64,000 nt of DNA from Siphonodentalium dalli (GCA_032622095.1 CP136064.1:47445573-47509572), one strand, 5' to 3'; positions 46,894-58,775 are shown, counted from the stretch's first letter. A program made the numbers and translations. Notes: generated from the sequence alone by a model not told the origin.

Positions 46894-47912
46894 TTAGTCC
46901 CGTTCTTTACTAACATAATCCTCATAAATCTTGTGTCGGGCATTGATTGGTCCGGTGTTTCCGATCAATTCCAGTTCGTGTTCCATTCCTTCTCCATCTA
47001 CAGGAGCAGCACGCTCTGGATACTCTTCATATTCTTCCGTTTCCTCTTCCGGTTTATGCTTATCGTCGTAGAAGTCGTCTGTGGCACCAGCGTCGTTGGC
47101 AACGTATAGTAAACTGTTTCTGAGATTTTTCCAAAATGATGGCTGGTTATTTCCAACATCCAATGCCTCAGCCCGTTTCACCTCCAACCACGCGTGATAG
47201 TCATCTAAATCATCAAGTAGGATATTTGACTGATCAACCAACTTTAACATGTCGTACTCAAGTTTCATTTCCATCAGCGATTTCAAGCTGAACTTCTGAG
47301 CTTTCGGTATGTCAGCATGGTCATTAGAGTAATCTACACCTAGCTCGATGTCCCCGTGCATCAAAACCCCGTGCAAATCTCCTGTCGTCGGTAGGCCATC
47401 CTCAGACAGCATCTCGATATCATCACCGACGTCACGATGATCATGGCGTTTGCCTGGATCCGAGTCACCATGCATCAGCTGTCCATGGAAGAACTCATTA
47501 GGCTCTTCTGGGTTATCAGGTAACTCATTGAGATCGGTGTCATGCACATCTGTCTCGTGGTCGTGGATCTGACCAGGTACTGCATCTCCATGCATAAGCT
47601 GGCCGTGGAAATATTCGTTCGGATTCTGGGGTTCTGTTGGATTTTTAACATCACGCGCTTGATAATCGCGTTTCTCGTGGTCATGTGACATTCCGGCCTC
47701 CTTATCACCGTGCATTAAAATACCGTGGAATTCTTTCTCTGCATCCCTGGGTAACATTTCCGGCGCATGACCTGCGTCCGCATCTTCGCCATGTTCTAAT
47801 AGCCGGGCGCCTTCGTCGATCGTGTCAACATTGAAGGATTCTACTTTTTCAGTCTTGTAGCCGTGGTTCTGTATATGATCCAGTCCGTTCAGAGCACACT
47901 CGGGGCATGGTC
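46894..47912 (-). CDS. Unrecognised His/Asp-rich repeat protein, terminal exon (5' partial)
   Basis: Open frame of 338 codons plus TAA, running upstream of its first internal Met to a splice acceptor (ctctttcag, minus strand at 47,913-47,914); the exon enters in phase with two bases of a codon. Residues counted from the first whole codon: PCPEC pair at 1-5; degenerate LEHGEDADAGH at 38-48; then four repeats at 61, 101, 141 and about 179 with core FHGxLMHGD..xG and, in the first three, HDH 6 residues later; period about 40. A helix-prone region follows (207-255, KSLMEMKLEYDMLKLVDQS), then a Glu/Asp/Tyr-rich tail (EEETEEYEEYPE at 288-299). Base composition is much less AT-rich than the flanks, as expected of real coding DNA. 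The clustered His and Asp suggest divalent metal binding (inference). A secreted or matrix protein is possible, but no signal peptide is in this exon. I do not recognise the family. Confidence 0.85.
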
Positions 47913-48151
47913 CTGAAAGAGGAAAGCAAAATAAATATTTAATTCTTAAAGCGGCACATCCCTTACCAAAAACTGCTAACCTAAAACCACATTAGATCTA
48001 AGCGGATTTATAATCTGATTGCCAACGTAGAACTAATGTTGTAATTTAACTGTCAAAAGTGAGATGGGCGGAGCTTAAAAACTAACATATTGCACATGTG
48101 GTCATGTTAGCGGATATGCACAGTAGTTATACGTTGGAAAATTCCCAACCA
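47913..48151. other. 5' side of the His-repeat exon (intron)
   Basis: Minus-strand pyrimidine tract and AG acceptor, then AT-rich intron with partial AACGTAGAACTAA repeats. No upstream exon recognised. Confidence 0.5.
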
Positions 48152-48279
48152 AATTTCTAACGTAGAACTAACGTGCAAATTTGCAAACATATGTGCAATT
48201 TTATAGCTCTTAAGAGCTATAAAATTGCACATATGCTTTATGTTAGCAAATTAGCACGTTAGTTCTATGTTAGTAAATT
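48152..48279. repeat. 128-bp near-perfect palindrome
   Basis: Centre ATAGCTCTTAAGAGCTAT at 48,202-48,219; arms AATTTCTAACGTAGAACTAA and GTGCAAATTTGCAAACATAT and their complements with few mismatches. Confidence 0.88.
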
Positions 48280-49577
48280 CCACATCAGGAATGTATAAAA
48301 ATGCCACATGTGCAGGCATGTTATCAAATTAACTTTAAAGTAATTATACATAGTTACGTCCAGCTGGGTAACAATTTAAAAAACAAAAAAAAACAACAAA
48401 AAAAACACACAAACACAAACAATATATCATACGATATTGCTTTAAAAAACAATATAAATACATAAAATATACATCACATACACTGCAATGTTCATGTTAA
48501 CTGCTCTTCATGGAATATTCCAAATAACTGTAAAAATCACTTCGATGAAACAATGAAAACTGCCATAAATTGTTTATTTCCTACAATTCATTCATTTTGT
48601 AAATAGATTCGCACATTTGTTCTGTCTAATTACTAACTAGAATCAATAAACAATAGCAGAATTTAGTTTATTTGATGTGATGGTCCATCATTGTTTATTC
48701 TAGAAATATGATTGATAATATTTGAAAATAAAATATAAATCAACTTTAATATACATGTAGTCTACCTGGTTGATAAATTAGATATTAGAACCCGCAGTAA
48801 AGGCACACAAGAGACCACATGCCCTTAAAACTTGCCATGATGTGCGAATGAGATATGAAAACTGACAAAAGATTCTATATATTATACATGAATGAATAAC
48901 TGAATAATTATAGGTTCCATGGAACCTTATCAGGGCCATAAAATCCTTTAGCATAGGATTCCTGGTCTGAACTGGGGATAAAACCCAGATGTGAAAGTCA
49001 TTAAATGGTCCATACATGTGGGATTTGTGTCAAGAAAGCATTGGCCGGATAACTAAATCTCTAATCTCTAACCTGCACTAACTTAGTCTAAGTTAGAATT
49101 TTGGACACACCATGGGCAGACTGGGAGAAATCTATACCCAGTATGCATACTAAGCTATGCTAATGTGAGTAATGAGGTTAGAAATATTTTGCACACTAGA
49201 TATAATATGCTGCTACTGTAGCAGGGATGATTAACATACGAAACTAACATAATTCTAAGCTGTTCCAACCTGTTTCTACCCAAATCACATGTGCAGTTTC
49301 TGTACGGGATACATTATTCAAGCCTCAAGTTATATTTACTAAATTTTGTCTTGCTGTGGGGGTAAAAATATTAAGTCGAACAAAATACGCGAAATACTTA
49401 ATACGGTATTTTATCTCCCATAAAATTTCATTCAACGACTTTAAATCTATTTCAAATGACCAGTGGCAATCCATGCAAGCCGAAAAAAAAATTGCTATAT
49501 ATTCTGAGCGCATAGTAAATAGAGCAAATACATATAGTCAGATTACGAGGATTGGCCATTACAAGTGCAAGCTTATA
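48280..49577. other. probable intron or upstream flank of the His-repeat gene
   Basis: AT-rich with A-rich tracts near 48,380-48,410. No exon that joins in phase with 47,912 is convincing. Confidence 0.4.
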
Positions 49578-50114
49578 TTAAAGGCACGAGTGGCGTTCGT
49601 TGTGCAGAAATATTTATATTTGTTCAAATCGCCATCAACAGAAGGAACACCAAAATATATACAGTTCCGCTCATATGCCAAAAATAATCAGCGCGTAAAT
49701 AGTATATTGTCGTCAAGACGTACTATTGTGTACGTAAACAGGAGACTACTCGTGTTACATAAGTTGTGCCTCTGTTTACATAACACAGCGCAATTCTATT
49801 GGTTAATCACACACAAATGATATAAACGCTCTTTATTATTTCCATATCAGGAAAACAGTAACAAATAACGCTCTTTATGTTTACCATATCCGGATCTAAA
49901 CAAAAACCAGGAAACGTAACGTTTTTTGCTTTTGTTTACATAACAAAGGGGAAAAATTGACAATAACATACTGTTTATAAATAAATGCCATATTTCTGAA
50001 CGGCAGAAGAACAAAGTCTGCCAATATCTTACTATACCTTCTGTTTATGGCGGTTTTTGACGGATGTGAATATTTTAACAGCATACCCACCGCCATGGCC
50101 GCTCGTATCTTTAA
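49578..50114 (+). mobile_element. TTAA element group F, copy 3
   Basis: TTAAAGGCACGAGTGGCG left, CGCTCGTATCTTTAA right; inner blocks TCTATTGGTTAATCACACAC and CATATCCGGATCTAAACA. Confidence 0.85.
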
Positions 50115-50640
50115 ATCAGAATGTCACAGGTAAATCACAAATAGATCACAAGTAATAAAATGGGGGGGGGGGGGGGTCATAATAATTCGAGACGTGTAAG
50201 CTGGGTTTTTTTTGGTCATTTTCGGGACCCACCAGCCAAGTTTATAAGTTTTTTACTACATCTTTTCGGGTACCCACCACTTTATTTTTATTCAGAACAT
50301 TGTTTTCTCATTATTTTTAGACACCATCCCCTCGAAGAATATTAGCTAATACCTGCATACATTGTACAGCATAACCCTCCTATGTATCCACATATATTTA
50401 TTTCCATTATTTGTTATTGTATTGGAGATTCGATTGTCCCCATATTAGCAGATTGCAACAACAACAACAACAACAACAACAACACAACAACATTTGTTGA
50501 AATGCCGGTTCAGTTATCAGAATTGATTATTGCCCAAAAGTAATGCTAACAACAGTGAACTATCGTATAAAATTGCCCAAAAACGAGTTATTGATCAACT
50601 TTTTGTTCAACGAAATTTGGCCAAATATGTAACACCCAAA
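50115..50640. repeat. simple repeats in intergenic DNA
   Basis: A G15-class run at about 50,162-50,176 and an (AAC)n tract at about 50,455-50,492. Otherwise nothing recognised. Confidence 0.7.
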
Positions 50641-51040
50641 GCCACTTTATTTTAGAATTATCCATCTTCATCCGAAATTTGGTCCGAGACCGTCGGCTCG
50701 ACGAATATTTGCCAGGCCGCCAAAAATTACATATCTCGGGAAATAACAAATTTTAAAAATCGATATCTGATCACTATGATCTTTGATGGGTGGGTTCCTT
50801 GACTCGAATCAACTATTTTTTACCACCGAAGCCAGCCAAAGAAATAGTAATTTGGGAGCGTTAATTCGGATTATGCATCTTTATCATAAATATTTTTTAG
50901 CTAAATATATAGAGGGTTCTCGCTGCCGCTTTTCAAAAAAATATTTTCATTTGGCAAAAACTAAAATTTATTTGGCAAACAATTTGGCAAGTGTGTTTTT
51001 TAATTATTTGATGCGAACTATCTAGTCATAAAACATCATC
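50640..51040. mobile_element. hAT-1 family fragment
   Basis: 50,788-50,890 matches the complement of 38,450-38,530 (TTCCTTGACT, TTTTTTACC, CCGAAGCCA, AATTCGGATTATG). AGGGTTCTCGCTGCC at 50,908 with TTTGGCAAAAAC resembles a hAT-1 end. No complete pair of ends. Confidence 0.55.
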
Positions 51041-51083
51041 GAATGTGGATTATCTTGTAAGTGTGCCGACATGTACAGATAGT

Positions 51084-51157
51084 ACATAGGGAAACACATA
51101 GGGATACACATAGGGATACACATAGGGAAACACATAGGGAAACACATAGGGATACAC
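51084..51157. repeat. 12-bp minisatellite
   Basis: CACATAGGGATA / CACATAGGGAAA alternating for about 6 units. Confidence 0.9.
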
Positions 51158-51188
51158 GATCAATACATATATCAACCTAGCAGTCAGC

Positions 51189-51573
51189 AGTGATACGTCG
51201 AGAGTGATACGTCGAGAGATACGTCGAGAGTGATACATCGAGAGTGATTCGTCGAGAGTGATACGTCGAGAGTGATTCGTCGAGAGTGATACGTCGAGAG
51301 TGATTCGTCGAGAGTGATACGTCGAGAGTGATACGTCGAGAGTGATACATCGAGCGTCGAGAGTGATACGTCGAGCGTCGAGAGTGATACGTCGAGCGTC
51401 GAGAGTGATACGTCGAGAGTGATACGTCGGGAGTGATACGTCGCGAGTGATTCGTCGAGAGTGATACGTCGAGAGTGATACGTCGAGGATACGTCGAGCG
51501 TCGAGAGTGATACGTCGAGAGTGATACGTCGAGCGTCGCGAGTGATACGTCGAGAGTGATACGTCGAGAGTGA
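51189..51573. repeat. 14-bp minisatellite, about 27 units
   Basis: GAGAGTGATACGTC with variants GATTCGTC and GAGCGTC. Because 14 is not a multiple of 3 and no stop arises on the minus strand, long frames repeat YHSRRITLDVSLST; these are a by-product. Confidence 0.95.
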
Positions 51574-51629
51574 TACATTTATGTAATATTCTTTACCGTA
51601 ATACTTTCTCTCTGTCACAATCATAACAG

Positions 51630-52172
51630 TTAAAGTCACGGGCGGCGTTCGTTTCAGAAATATTCATATTTGTTCAAATCGCCATCAACAGAAGGAATAT
51701 TCAAATATATATTGTTTTGTTCATATGCCATACATATAATCAGCGCGTAAATAGTATATTTTCGTAAAGACGTACGATGGTGTTCGTAAACAAGAGCCTG
51801 CTCGTGTTACAGAAGTTCTGCTTCTGTTTACATAACACAGCGCAATTCTATTGGTTAATCACACACAAATGATATAAACGCTCTTTATTATTTCCATATC
51901 AGGAAAACAGTGACAAATAACGCTCTTTATGTTTACCATATCCGGATCTAATCAAAAGCCAGGTTCTGTAACGTTTTTTTCTTTTGTTTACATAACAAAG
52001 GGAAAAAATGACAATAATATACTGTTTATGCCATATTTCTGATTGGTATAAGAATAAAGTCTGTCTATAATATTTTAATATTCTTTCTGTTTATGCACTG
52101 GTTTATGGGGGTTTTTGACGGAGGTGACTATTTTAACAGCACACCCACCACCAAAGCCGCCCGTATCTTTAA
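51630..52172 (+). mobile_element. TTAA element group F, copy 4
   Basis: TTAAAGTCACGGGCGGCG left, GCCGCCCGTATCTTTAA right; close to consensus. Confidence 0.88.
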
Positions 52173-52189
52173 TATGACAGTCAGAGAAA

Positions 52190-52430
52190 GTGATGTTCTG
52201 TAAAGTTTCCTTTGAGGCTGGTATAAGTAATTTGTTTGTAATCGGCAGATTACGTCACTTAGCACGAAACAGCAAAAGGTAATTAAACAAACTGTGCTAA
52301 CGGTTAGAGACGGTTTAATTTGTGGCTCGAATTTAATTTGTTGCCAAAAAGGAAACAGGACGAAATAATATGTATGCTATGCATGCTTTTATAAATAAGT
52401 TTTTTTGCAAATAAGAATAAGCAAAGAGCC
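52190..52430 (+). repeat. hAT-3 internal fragment
   Basis: GATTACGTCACT..GCACGAA..CAGCAAAAGGT and AATAATATG..GCATGCTTTTAT match 41,085-41,190 and 41,397-41,420 of hAT-3. No termini seen. Confidence 0.6.
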
Positions 52431-53457
52431 AAATTCACTTTTAATAATTATTTGCGCTTAAGCTTGTCCCGTATCCAGTGGTGAATATAGAGTTGGCCGT
52501 GTACGGGAACAGTGAAGAGTCCATAGGGTTTGATACTTTTATATTTTAAACAAGTCTCTGCCGGTAAGCACAGTATATAGATGAACACAAGGTGTTGGTG
52601 ATTCTGTGGTCTAAGCGGGAGTGTCTCTATATTTCTGGGACGAGTAGTTATTCCAACGGTTGGTGTATCATGCGTCCATATAAGTTCTGAGATATCATGA
52701 TACCCTTGTCTATGACGTGTATACCATACCATTGTTTAATAAAGGATGATACTGATTTGATCATCCCCTCGACTATACAATGGTTGTTTCCAGTCATAAC
52801 AAATCAAGAATATGATCTTGTTTATGCTTGTGTGTTCTTATACTATATCATTTACATCTCCCACGTACTGTGCTTATTTATACAATTAACCCTATCATTA
52901 CAATCATTGGGAAAATGAAGTTTATCCTAGGTCCGGGAACACATCTAACAATAACTATGTCTGTCCGATAGTACATAAGATAGCATGAATTTGAATTGTT
53001 TTGCGTTTATAATACTCATATCAACACGTTTTAATTGCTAACATTAAACTGAGCTTTATGGGTCAGACGCACGTTTTGCCAAAATTTCCTGGTATTTCAA
53101 AATGTATTTTCTCTAAATCTATCAGGAATATCTTTGTGAAATTTTGTACAACAGATTATTGTGGTACCATACATAAGAACCATTGGACATTTGGTTATTA
53201 TAATCTCATTTACTTTACTTTTATGGCATGAAAAATCTTTAAAATTTCACTGTGTTCAGGTACCGAGAACTACTGTAAAACAGATTTTTTTCGAAAGTGC
53301 ATTTCATATATGCATGATATCATATCTGAAGATCATGAGAGGAGACTTAATTTTTCTATATTCATGAAATTAAATGATTATTTTCATTCAGAAAGACAAC
53401 TACCATAAATATTTTTTTATTATTGAGAATTTTCATGCCATGCTTGTTGGGGTTACG
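52431..53457. other. unassigned DNA
   Basis: A 94-codon minus-strand frame (52,448-52,732) has fairly protein-like composition but no recognisable motif or splice context. Nothing else seen. Confidence 0.3.
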
Positions 53458-53715
53458 TAGCGTTTTTCCGAAGACCCATAACTCCGAAGGTCCGATTCTC
53501 CGAAGGTCAGATTCTCCGACGCCCCGATTCTCCGAGAGCCCATAACTCCGAAGTCCCGATTCTCCGAAATCCCATAACTCCGAAGACCCATAACTCCGAA
53601 AGCCCATAACTCCGAAGGCCTATAACTCCGAACGCCCATAACTCCGAAGGCCCATAACTCCGAAGGTCTATAACTCCGAAGGGCCGATTCTCCGAAGGTC
53701 CGATTCTCCGAAGAT
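53458..53715. repeat. CCGAAG minisatellite, left array
   Basis: Units of about 15 bp alternating CCCATAACTCCGAAG and CCGATTCTCCGAAGG. Paired with an inverted array at 54,410-54,700. Confidence 0.92.
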
Positions 53716-54409
53716 CATGTTTTATCGCTTATTAAATAGTGTACAGTCCAGTGGCGGGGTCAATGGGGCCCTAGTGAAGACCGCCCCCAAAAAACATGTC
53801 AAATGTCATGTAAACGTCAGGAAATCCCTCCTAGGCATTCAAATATTCACAGTGTTCCTGCCCAGGGGAGTCCCCGGACCAACGATTGGGGGCGACCCCT
53901 CCCATGTATGCGCTCCCCAAATCAGGCCTTCGTGATATGCTTTCGGCATATCATATGCATGATATACCCCCCACATATGCTAATTAATGTGCACCCCTAA
54001 ATGGGAACCCTGGCTCCGCCACTGGTGTACACCGGGTATATTATAACGAAACGCTGCAAGAATGTCAGAGTAGCCTAACATGCACAGGGGCGACAAGTTC
54101 TTCCCCGTTCACCCCTGTACATTTTACTCTGGCATCTCATGGGCCAACGTAACGTTATAGTATCTGGTGTATAGTCAGTGGCGGGCCAGGATTCCCATTT
54201 AGGTGGGGGCAGTAGGAAAGTTTGAATATTTTGATGCCCCATGAACGATTTCCGGGCGTTTACATGACATTGGACATGTTTTGGTAGGGGCCCATATTGT
54301 CTGAAATAGCAAGTAGAGGTTTAATGGGGGCAGTGGGAATTTTGGGACCCCTTGGCTTCGCCACTGGACTGTACACTATTTAGTAAACGATAATACCCCG
54401 ATAAAACAA
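53716..54409. mobile_element. palindromic core with CAGTGGCGG ends
   Basis: GTGTACAGTCCAGTGGCG at the left and CGCCACTGGACTGTACAC at the right are exact complements. Internally CCGCCACTG (~54,016) and CAGTGGCGGG (~54,175) form a second inverted pair, so two head-to-head elements with CAGTGGCGG termini are likely; hAT-like ends are an inference. Confidence 0.65.
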
Positions 54410-54700
54410 AATCTTCGGAGAATTGGACCTTCGGAGAATCGGACCTTCGGAGTTATGGGCCGTCGGAGAATCGGGCCTTCGGAGTTATAGGTCTTCGGAG
54501 TTATAGGTCTTCGGAGAATCGGCCCTTCGGAGTTATGGGCTTTCGGAGAATCGGATCTTCGGAGTTATGGGCCGTCGGAGAATCGGGTCTTCGGAGTTAT
54601 GGGCCGTCGGAGAATCGGGTCTTCGGAGTTGTGGGCCGTCGGAGAATCGGGTCTTCGGAGTTGTGGGCCTTCGTAGTAATAGGTCTTCGGAAAACCGGTC
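54410..54700. repeat. CTTCGG minisatellite, right array (inverted)
   Basis: GGAGTTATGGGCCGTC and GGAGAATCGGGCCTTC units, the complement of the array at 53,458-53,715, with more TT/GTCGG variants. Confidence 0.92.
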
Positions 54701-55895
54701 TGACACCCTTGTTGGTCATTGAAAAATTGGGCTCAGTTGAGTTCTGGGTCATGGGTTCATAACCAAGTTAAATCTGACCACCATATCTCTTAACACTGTG
54801 GCCTAATTTCTGTTGATTGCTCCCTGCTTGAGTGGACAGCACCACATTTGAACATTTGTTTTCATTGGGCTGGCATATTTGTGACTGCTTTATTCTTCAT
54901 TATAATACATGGGGTATGATGCTATAATATGCAATTAAAAAGCTAACTCAACATTATGATACAAATGAAGCCTCCTCTCATGGAGTCAAGACAATAAGCT
55001 ATTTGATGGTTGACATGTTGTTTGAAATTATAAATTTTTCTGGCAGTTCTCGGTACCTAAAGGGACAGAAACGAAACAAATATTTTCAACCTCTCAAATG
55101 TATTAAAATCCATTATTGTTATTGTCTCTTTATAATTGCTCTGATTCTATATATAATGAAAATTATCATATGTAAAATTCAAGATTTTTCACCAGATAGA
55201 TCCAGAGAAATTCTTTGTTGAAAATCACTTGCCATTTCTGGCTGGATTTACTGTGATTTATGCAAAACGTGCGTCTCCCCCTTAAACGGACTACAGGCAT
55301 TCTCAGTGGGTAAATTTGTAAAGTTTTCCTCGACGAAAATCCAGCTAGTGAAATTGATTAGCATAATGCTGTTTTACGTCGAAGCCCCGTTCATGTACAT
55401 TTCTATGGAAGACTTTACTCCCAGATCCAGTGGCGTGATTTCCCCTCAATTTTAATCAATTTTGCCCTACAAATCAATACACGATGCAGTATATATCGGA
55501 ATAGTGGCATCTTACGGTCAAAATGATGTATCATGTATAATCTAGCTGCCATGTTAAGTTGCGCACAATATACTACTATTTTCAGTTGTCAACTCTTACG
55601 AAGTTCAGAACAAATATAATATTTTCTATGGAATAATCAAGTTTCCCGTCACACTTGTGACATTTTAGTACACCATATTGAGGATTTTAGGTTAGCGGAT
55701 CAATATACCACTAAACCCCAATTAACAATGAAAGATATTTACATGGGACTTCGACGAAAAACAGAATTATCCCCACAGATTTCACTAGCTGGTCGAAGGA
55801 ACATGGGCTCTGGGAAAATGTGCAAAAATATAAAAGTATGTAAAAACATCACTATCAAGAACACGGAGAAACAGATCAACCAATTCTTATCTGCA
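54701..55895. other. intergenic DNA, no recognised feature
   Basis: No gene, RNA or repeat family that I can support. Confidence 0.4.
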
Positions 55896-56296
55896 TTAAC
55901 CCTTTACCCAACAAACCGGCCAAAACCGGCCAAATAAAGCTTCAACAGCCTAAAATATCTTCGGTCTGTCTCAATAGAACCATACAAATATGGATATCAT
56001 TGGAACCGGCTCCTTGACCACATTGTGATAGTTACAGTTATGCCCTGTGCCAATGCATTCTCTTATATATGCGAGTCGACCATAGGTCGCCTCGCATATA
56101 TAAGAGAATGCATTGGCCTAAAAAAACAATTTTTTTTAACACTTTTTACAATTTTTTCTTACATTCTTTAACAATTTTATAATTTTTAATGTGTTAAGCC
56201 AATGCATTCTCTTATATATGCGAGGCGACCTATGGTCGACTCGCATATATAAGAGAATGCATTGGCACAGGGCCCTTCTGTTGGGTAAAGGGTTAA
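55896..56296 (-). mobile_element. TTAA MITE group A, copy 9 (inverted)
   Basis: Reverse orientation, complete ends and both hairpins, very similar to copy 3. Confidence 0.9.
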
Positions 56297-56496
56297 TTAT
56301 TGATAGTTCTCCAATAACGAAATTTCGCGTGTTGAAGCCAGAGTTACATGTATATAAACAAAACCGTTACAATCATTTGTCGACAAACATCGCTAAGGAT
56401 GCAGGTAGTAAGTTAAAATATTTTAGTCTGAATATGATTTTCATAGTCCTTTTCAATGCTTTGACTTTTTCCAATTTATTTTGGTCAAATTTTATA

Positions 56497-57024
56497 TTAA
56501 AGCACGGGCGGCGTTCGTTGCAGAAATATTCATATTTGTTCAAATCGCCATCAACGGAAGGAATATTCAAATATATATAGTTTTGTTCATATGCCAAACA
56601 TAATCAGCGCGTAAATAGTATATTGTCGTCAAGACGTACGATGATGTACGTAAACAAGAACCTGCTCGTGTTACAGAAGTTTTGCTTCTGTTTACATAAC
56701 ACATCGCAATTCTATTGGTTAATCACACACAAATGATATAAATGCTCTTTATTATTTCCATATCAAGAAAATAGTAACAAATAACGCTCTTTATGTTTAC
56801 CATATCCGGATCTAAACAAAAGCCAGGTTCTGTAACGTTTTTTGCATTTGTTTACATAACAAAGGAAAAACATTTGACAATAACATACTGTTTATACCAT
56901 ATTTCTTATTGGTATAAGAACAAGGTATGTCTATATTTTACCATTCTTTCTGTTTATGGCGGTTTTATGACGGAGCTGAATATTTTAACAGCATACCCAC
57001 AGCCATCACCGCCCATATCTTTAA
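56497..57024 (+). mobile_element. TTAA element group F, copy 5
   Basis: TTAAAGCACGGGCGGCG left, CCGCCCATATCTTTAA right. Confidence 0.87.
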
Positions 57025-57832
57025 ACTTTGGTATATTATTGGACTAATTGGAATTGTATCGGTGATTCTAGTTTATATATCAATGGTTTTGACATGCTAA
57101 ATCTCAATATTGGCGAGTATATTAATAATGAAAATAAGAACGAAGTTAATTTAGATATTTCATGTACTTGTTGATGTTTTACCGACTTTTATGTTATTTC
57201 GTATGCACGCTCCATATGGCTTTGGTTCCTTTAATTTTGTACCGAAAATATTATTCACATGGTGCATATACGTGTATTACTGTAATATATTATACATATA
57301 CATACCTTGAATTGGGTTTGTCAAAACTAAAGCAGAATGTAAAAGTGTTATGAGAACAGCAGTAAACTTCATATTTTCTCAATGGCGATCGAAATCAGAT
57401 TGTCACGCGACTCGTGGCGGGGATTATTATCAACGCTGCTCTTGCTTTATTTGCAAATGTTACCTTAAAAATCAATTGGATTATGCGAATTTTCAACATC
57501 CGCAAACCGTTGTAATGGGCATAAAACATGTGGGCCTTTCTAATTCTCTTTGATACTACTGTAATAGGCACGGCGTCGCGTTTCAGAAAACTGCAGCCGT
57601 TATAATTAAGGTTTCCTCTTTTTATATAGGGCCATGTTCAAAGCGCACACAAATGGGCTGCTCATGTCACCTAGTCCATGTGTGGGTGTATAGTCAATAC
57701 GAGGATTGGTCTTTCAAGTTATTTACTCCTCGTTTAATCATCATAATATATAAATTCGAACGTACATGGGTGTGCCTGTGCGTATACATGCGAGGGTGCG
57801 TGCATATGTGTGTGTGTGAGAGAGAGAGGGTG
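57025..57832. other. intergenic DNA ending in a TG/AG simple repeat
   Basis: No gene recognised; (GT)n then (GA)n at about 57,808-57,828. Confidence 0.4.
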
Positions 57833-58335
57833 CACTCTTAGAACAAATGTGTATAAATCCTACACAATATGTGTTACATTTGATCTTAAACAAAATTGTG
57901 TAGAAATGCAACATGACATAAATGTGTCGGGGGAATTGAATATGTGAGTATATTATATTTAATAGATGAGATATGTTCTATTTGAGACATAAACCTCGTA
58001 AAAGCTGCCATAATAAAAAAAATGGCAGCTGCTTTAAAATTTTGTGCTACACAATTATGTGTTGTTCAGTTTTTACACAAACATAGTGTATAACAAAGTT
58101 TAAAGCTGCTGCCAATTGTTTGTTCTGTGGTAGCCTTTACGAGTTTTGTGTCTCCAATAGAACACATTTCATCTAATAACTATGATACACTCACATATTC
58201 AATCATATTCAACGTTTATGATATTCCACCGACACATTTAATAATTATATGTCATGTATCATTTCTACACAATTTTGTTTAAGATCAAATGTAACACATT
58301 TTGTGTAGTATTTATACACATTTGTTCTAAGAGTG
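57833..58335. mobile_element. 503-bp foldback element
   Basis: CACTCTTAGAACAAATGTGT left and ACACATTTGTTCTAAGAGTG right are perfect 20-bp termini, and pairing continues inward (ATTTGATCTTAAACAAAATT and complement; CTCGTAAA and TTTACGAG) with increasing mismatch to the centre. No ORF. Confidence 0.88.
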
Positions 58336-58419
58336 TGTGAGGGTGTGTGTGTGTCACGGGTATGTACTCCGGCTCTCCTGGTAACATGGACTGCGTCTAG
58401 GTGTGTGTTCGACGTTAGT

Positions 58420-58775
58420 TCGACCTTCGATATTCATTCGATATTCGCGTGAAGTTAGTTCGACTTTCGACATTCGATATTTAAAAAAAATTCAATTTTC
58501 GTTTTATGCATGAGGAGTGCGCCACGAGTCCAATTCGTGCTCTCCCACTGAAACTTCGTGCGAAATTCAGAGCTTTTCCTGTTTTCCAGACCATAGCTGG
58601 ACTTAGAAAATTTACACTTACACGACATATAGCCGTATAAGGCGCAGGCTGTATTGACGGGCCGATTGAGCTGAAATTTGATAATTACAGTCACTCCCAT
58701 ATGAGAATTACACATGCCAATCTACAAGTCCAGACATGGTCAGCGTCATGTGTTTTCAATATCATATATCATAGC
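58420..58775 (-). repeat. inverted partial monomer of the 968-bp satellite
   Basis: GTCCAGACATGGTCAGCGTC (58,727-58,746) and GGCGCAGGCTGTATTGACGG (58,640 region) are complements of sequences in the later monomers (59,711 and 59,798 regions). The array therefore starts with a head-to-head junction. Confidence 0.85.

Noticed and set aside
48781-48834. Possible first exon of the His-repeat gene on the minus strand (MASFKGMWSLVCLYC)
   Set aside because: It could join in phase, but the donor (gttcta) is poor and the hydrophobic stretch is too short for a convincing signal peptide.
49356-49820. 154-codon plus-strand frame
   Set aside because: The second half is the left end of a group F element and the composition is that of AT-rich noise.
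51177-51639. 133- and 151-codon minus-strand frames
   Set aside because: Entirely produced by the 14-bp minisatellite.
52448-52732. 94-codon minus-strand frame with fairly balanced composition
   Set aside because: No recognised motif, no supporting splice sites and no neighbouring exons. Kept only as a low-priority candidate.
1546-56580. Many short frames containing QCILLYMR and YKRMHWH
   Set aside because: They are translations of the group A/B hairpins and appear on both strands wherever a MITE lies.
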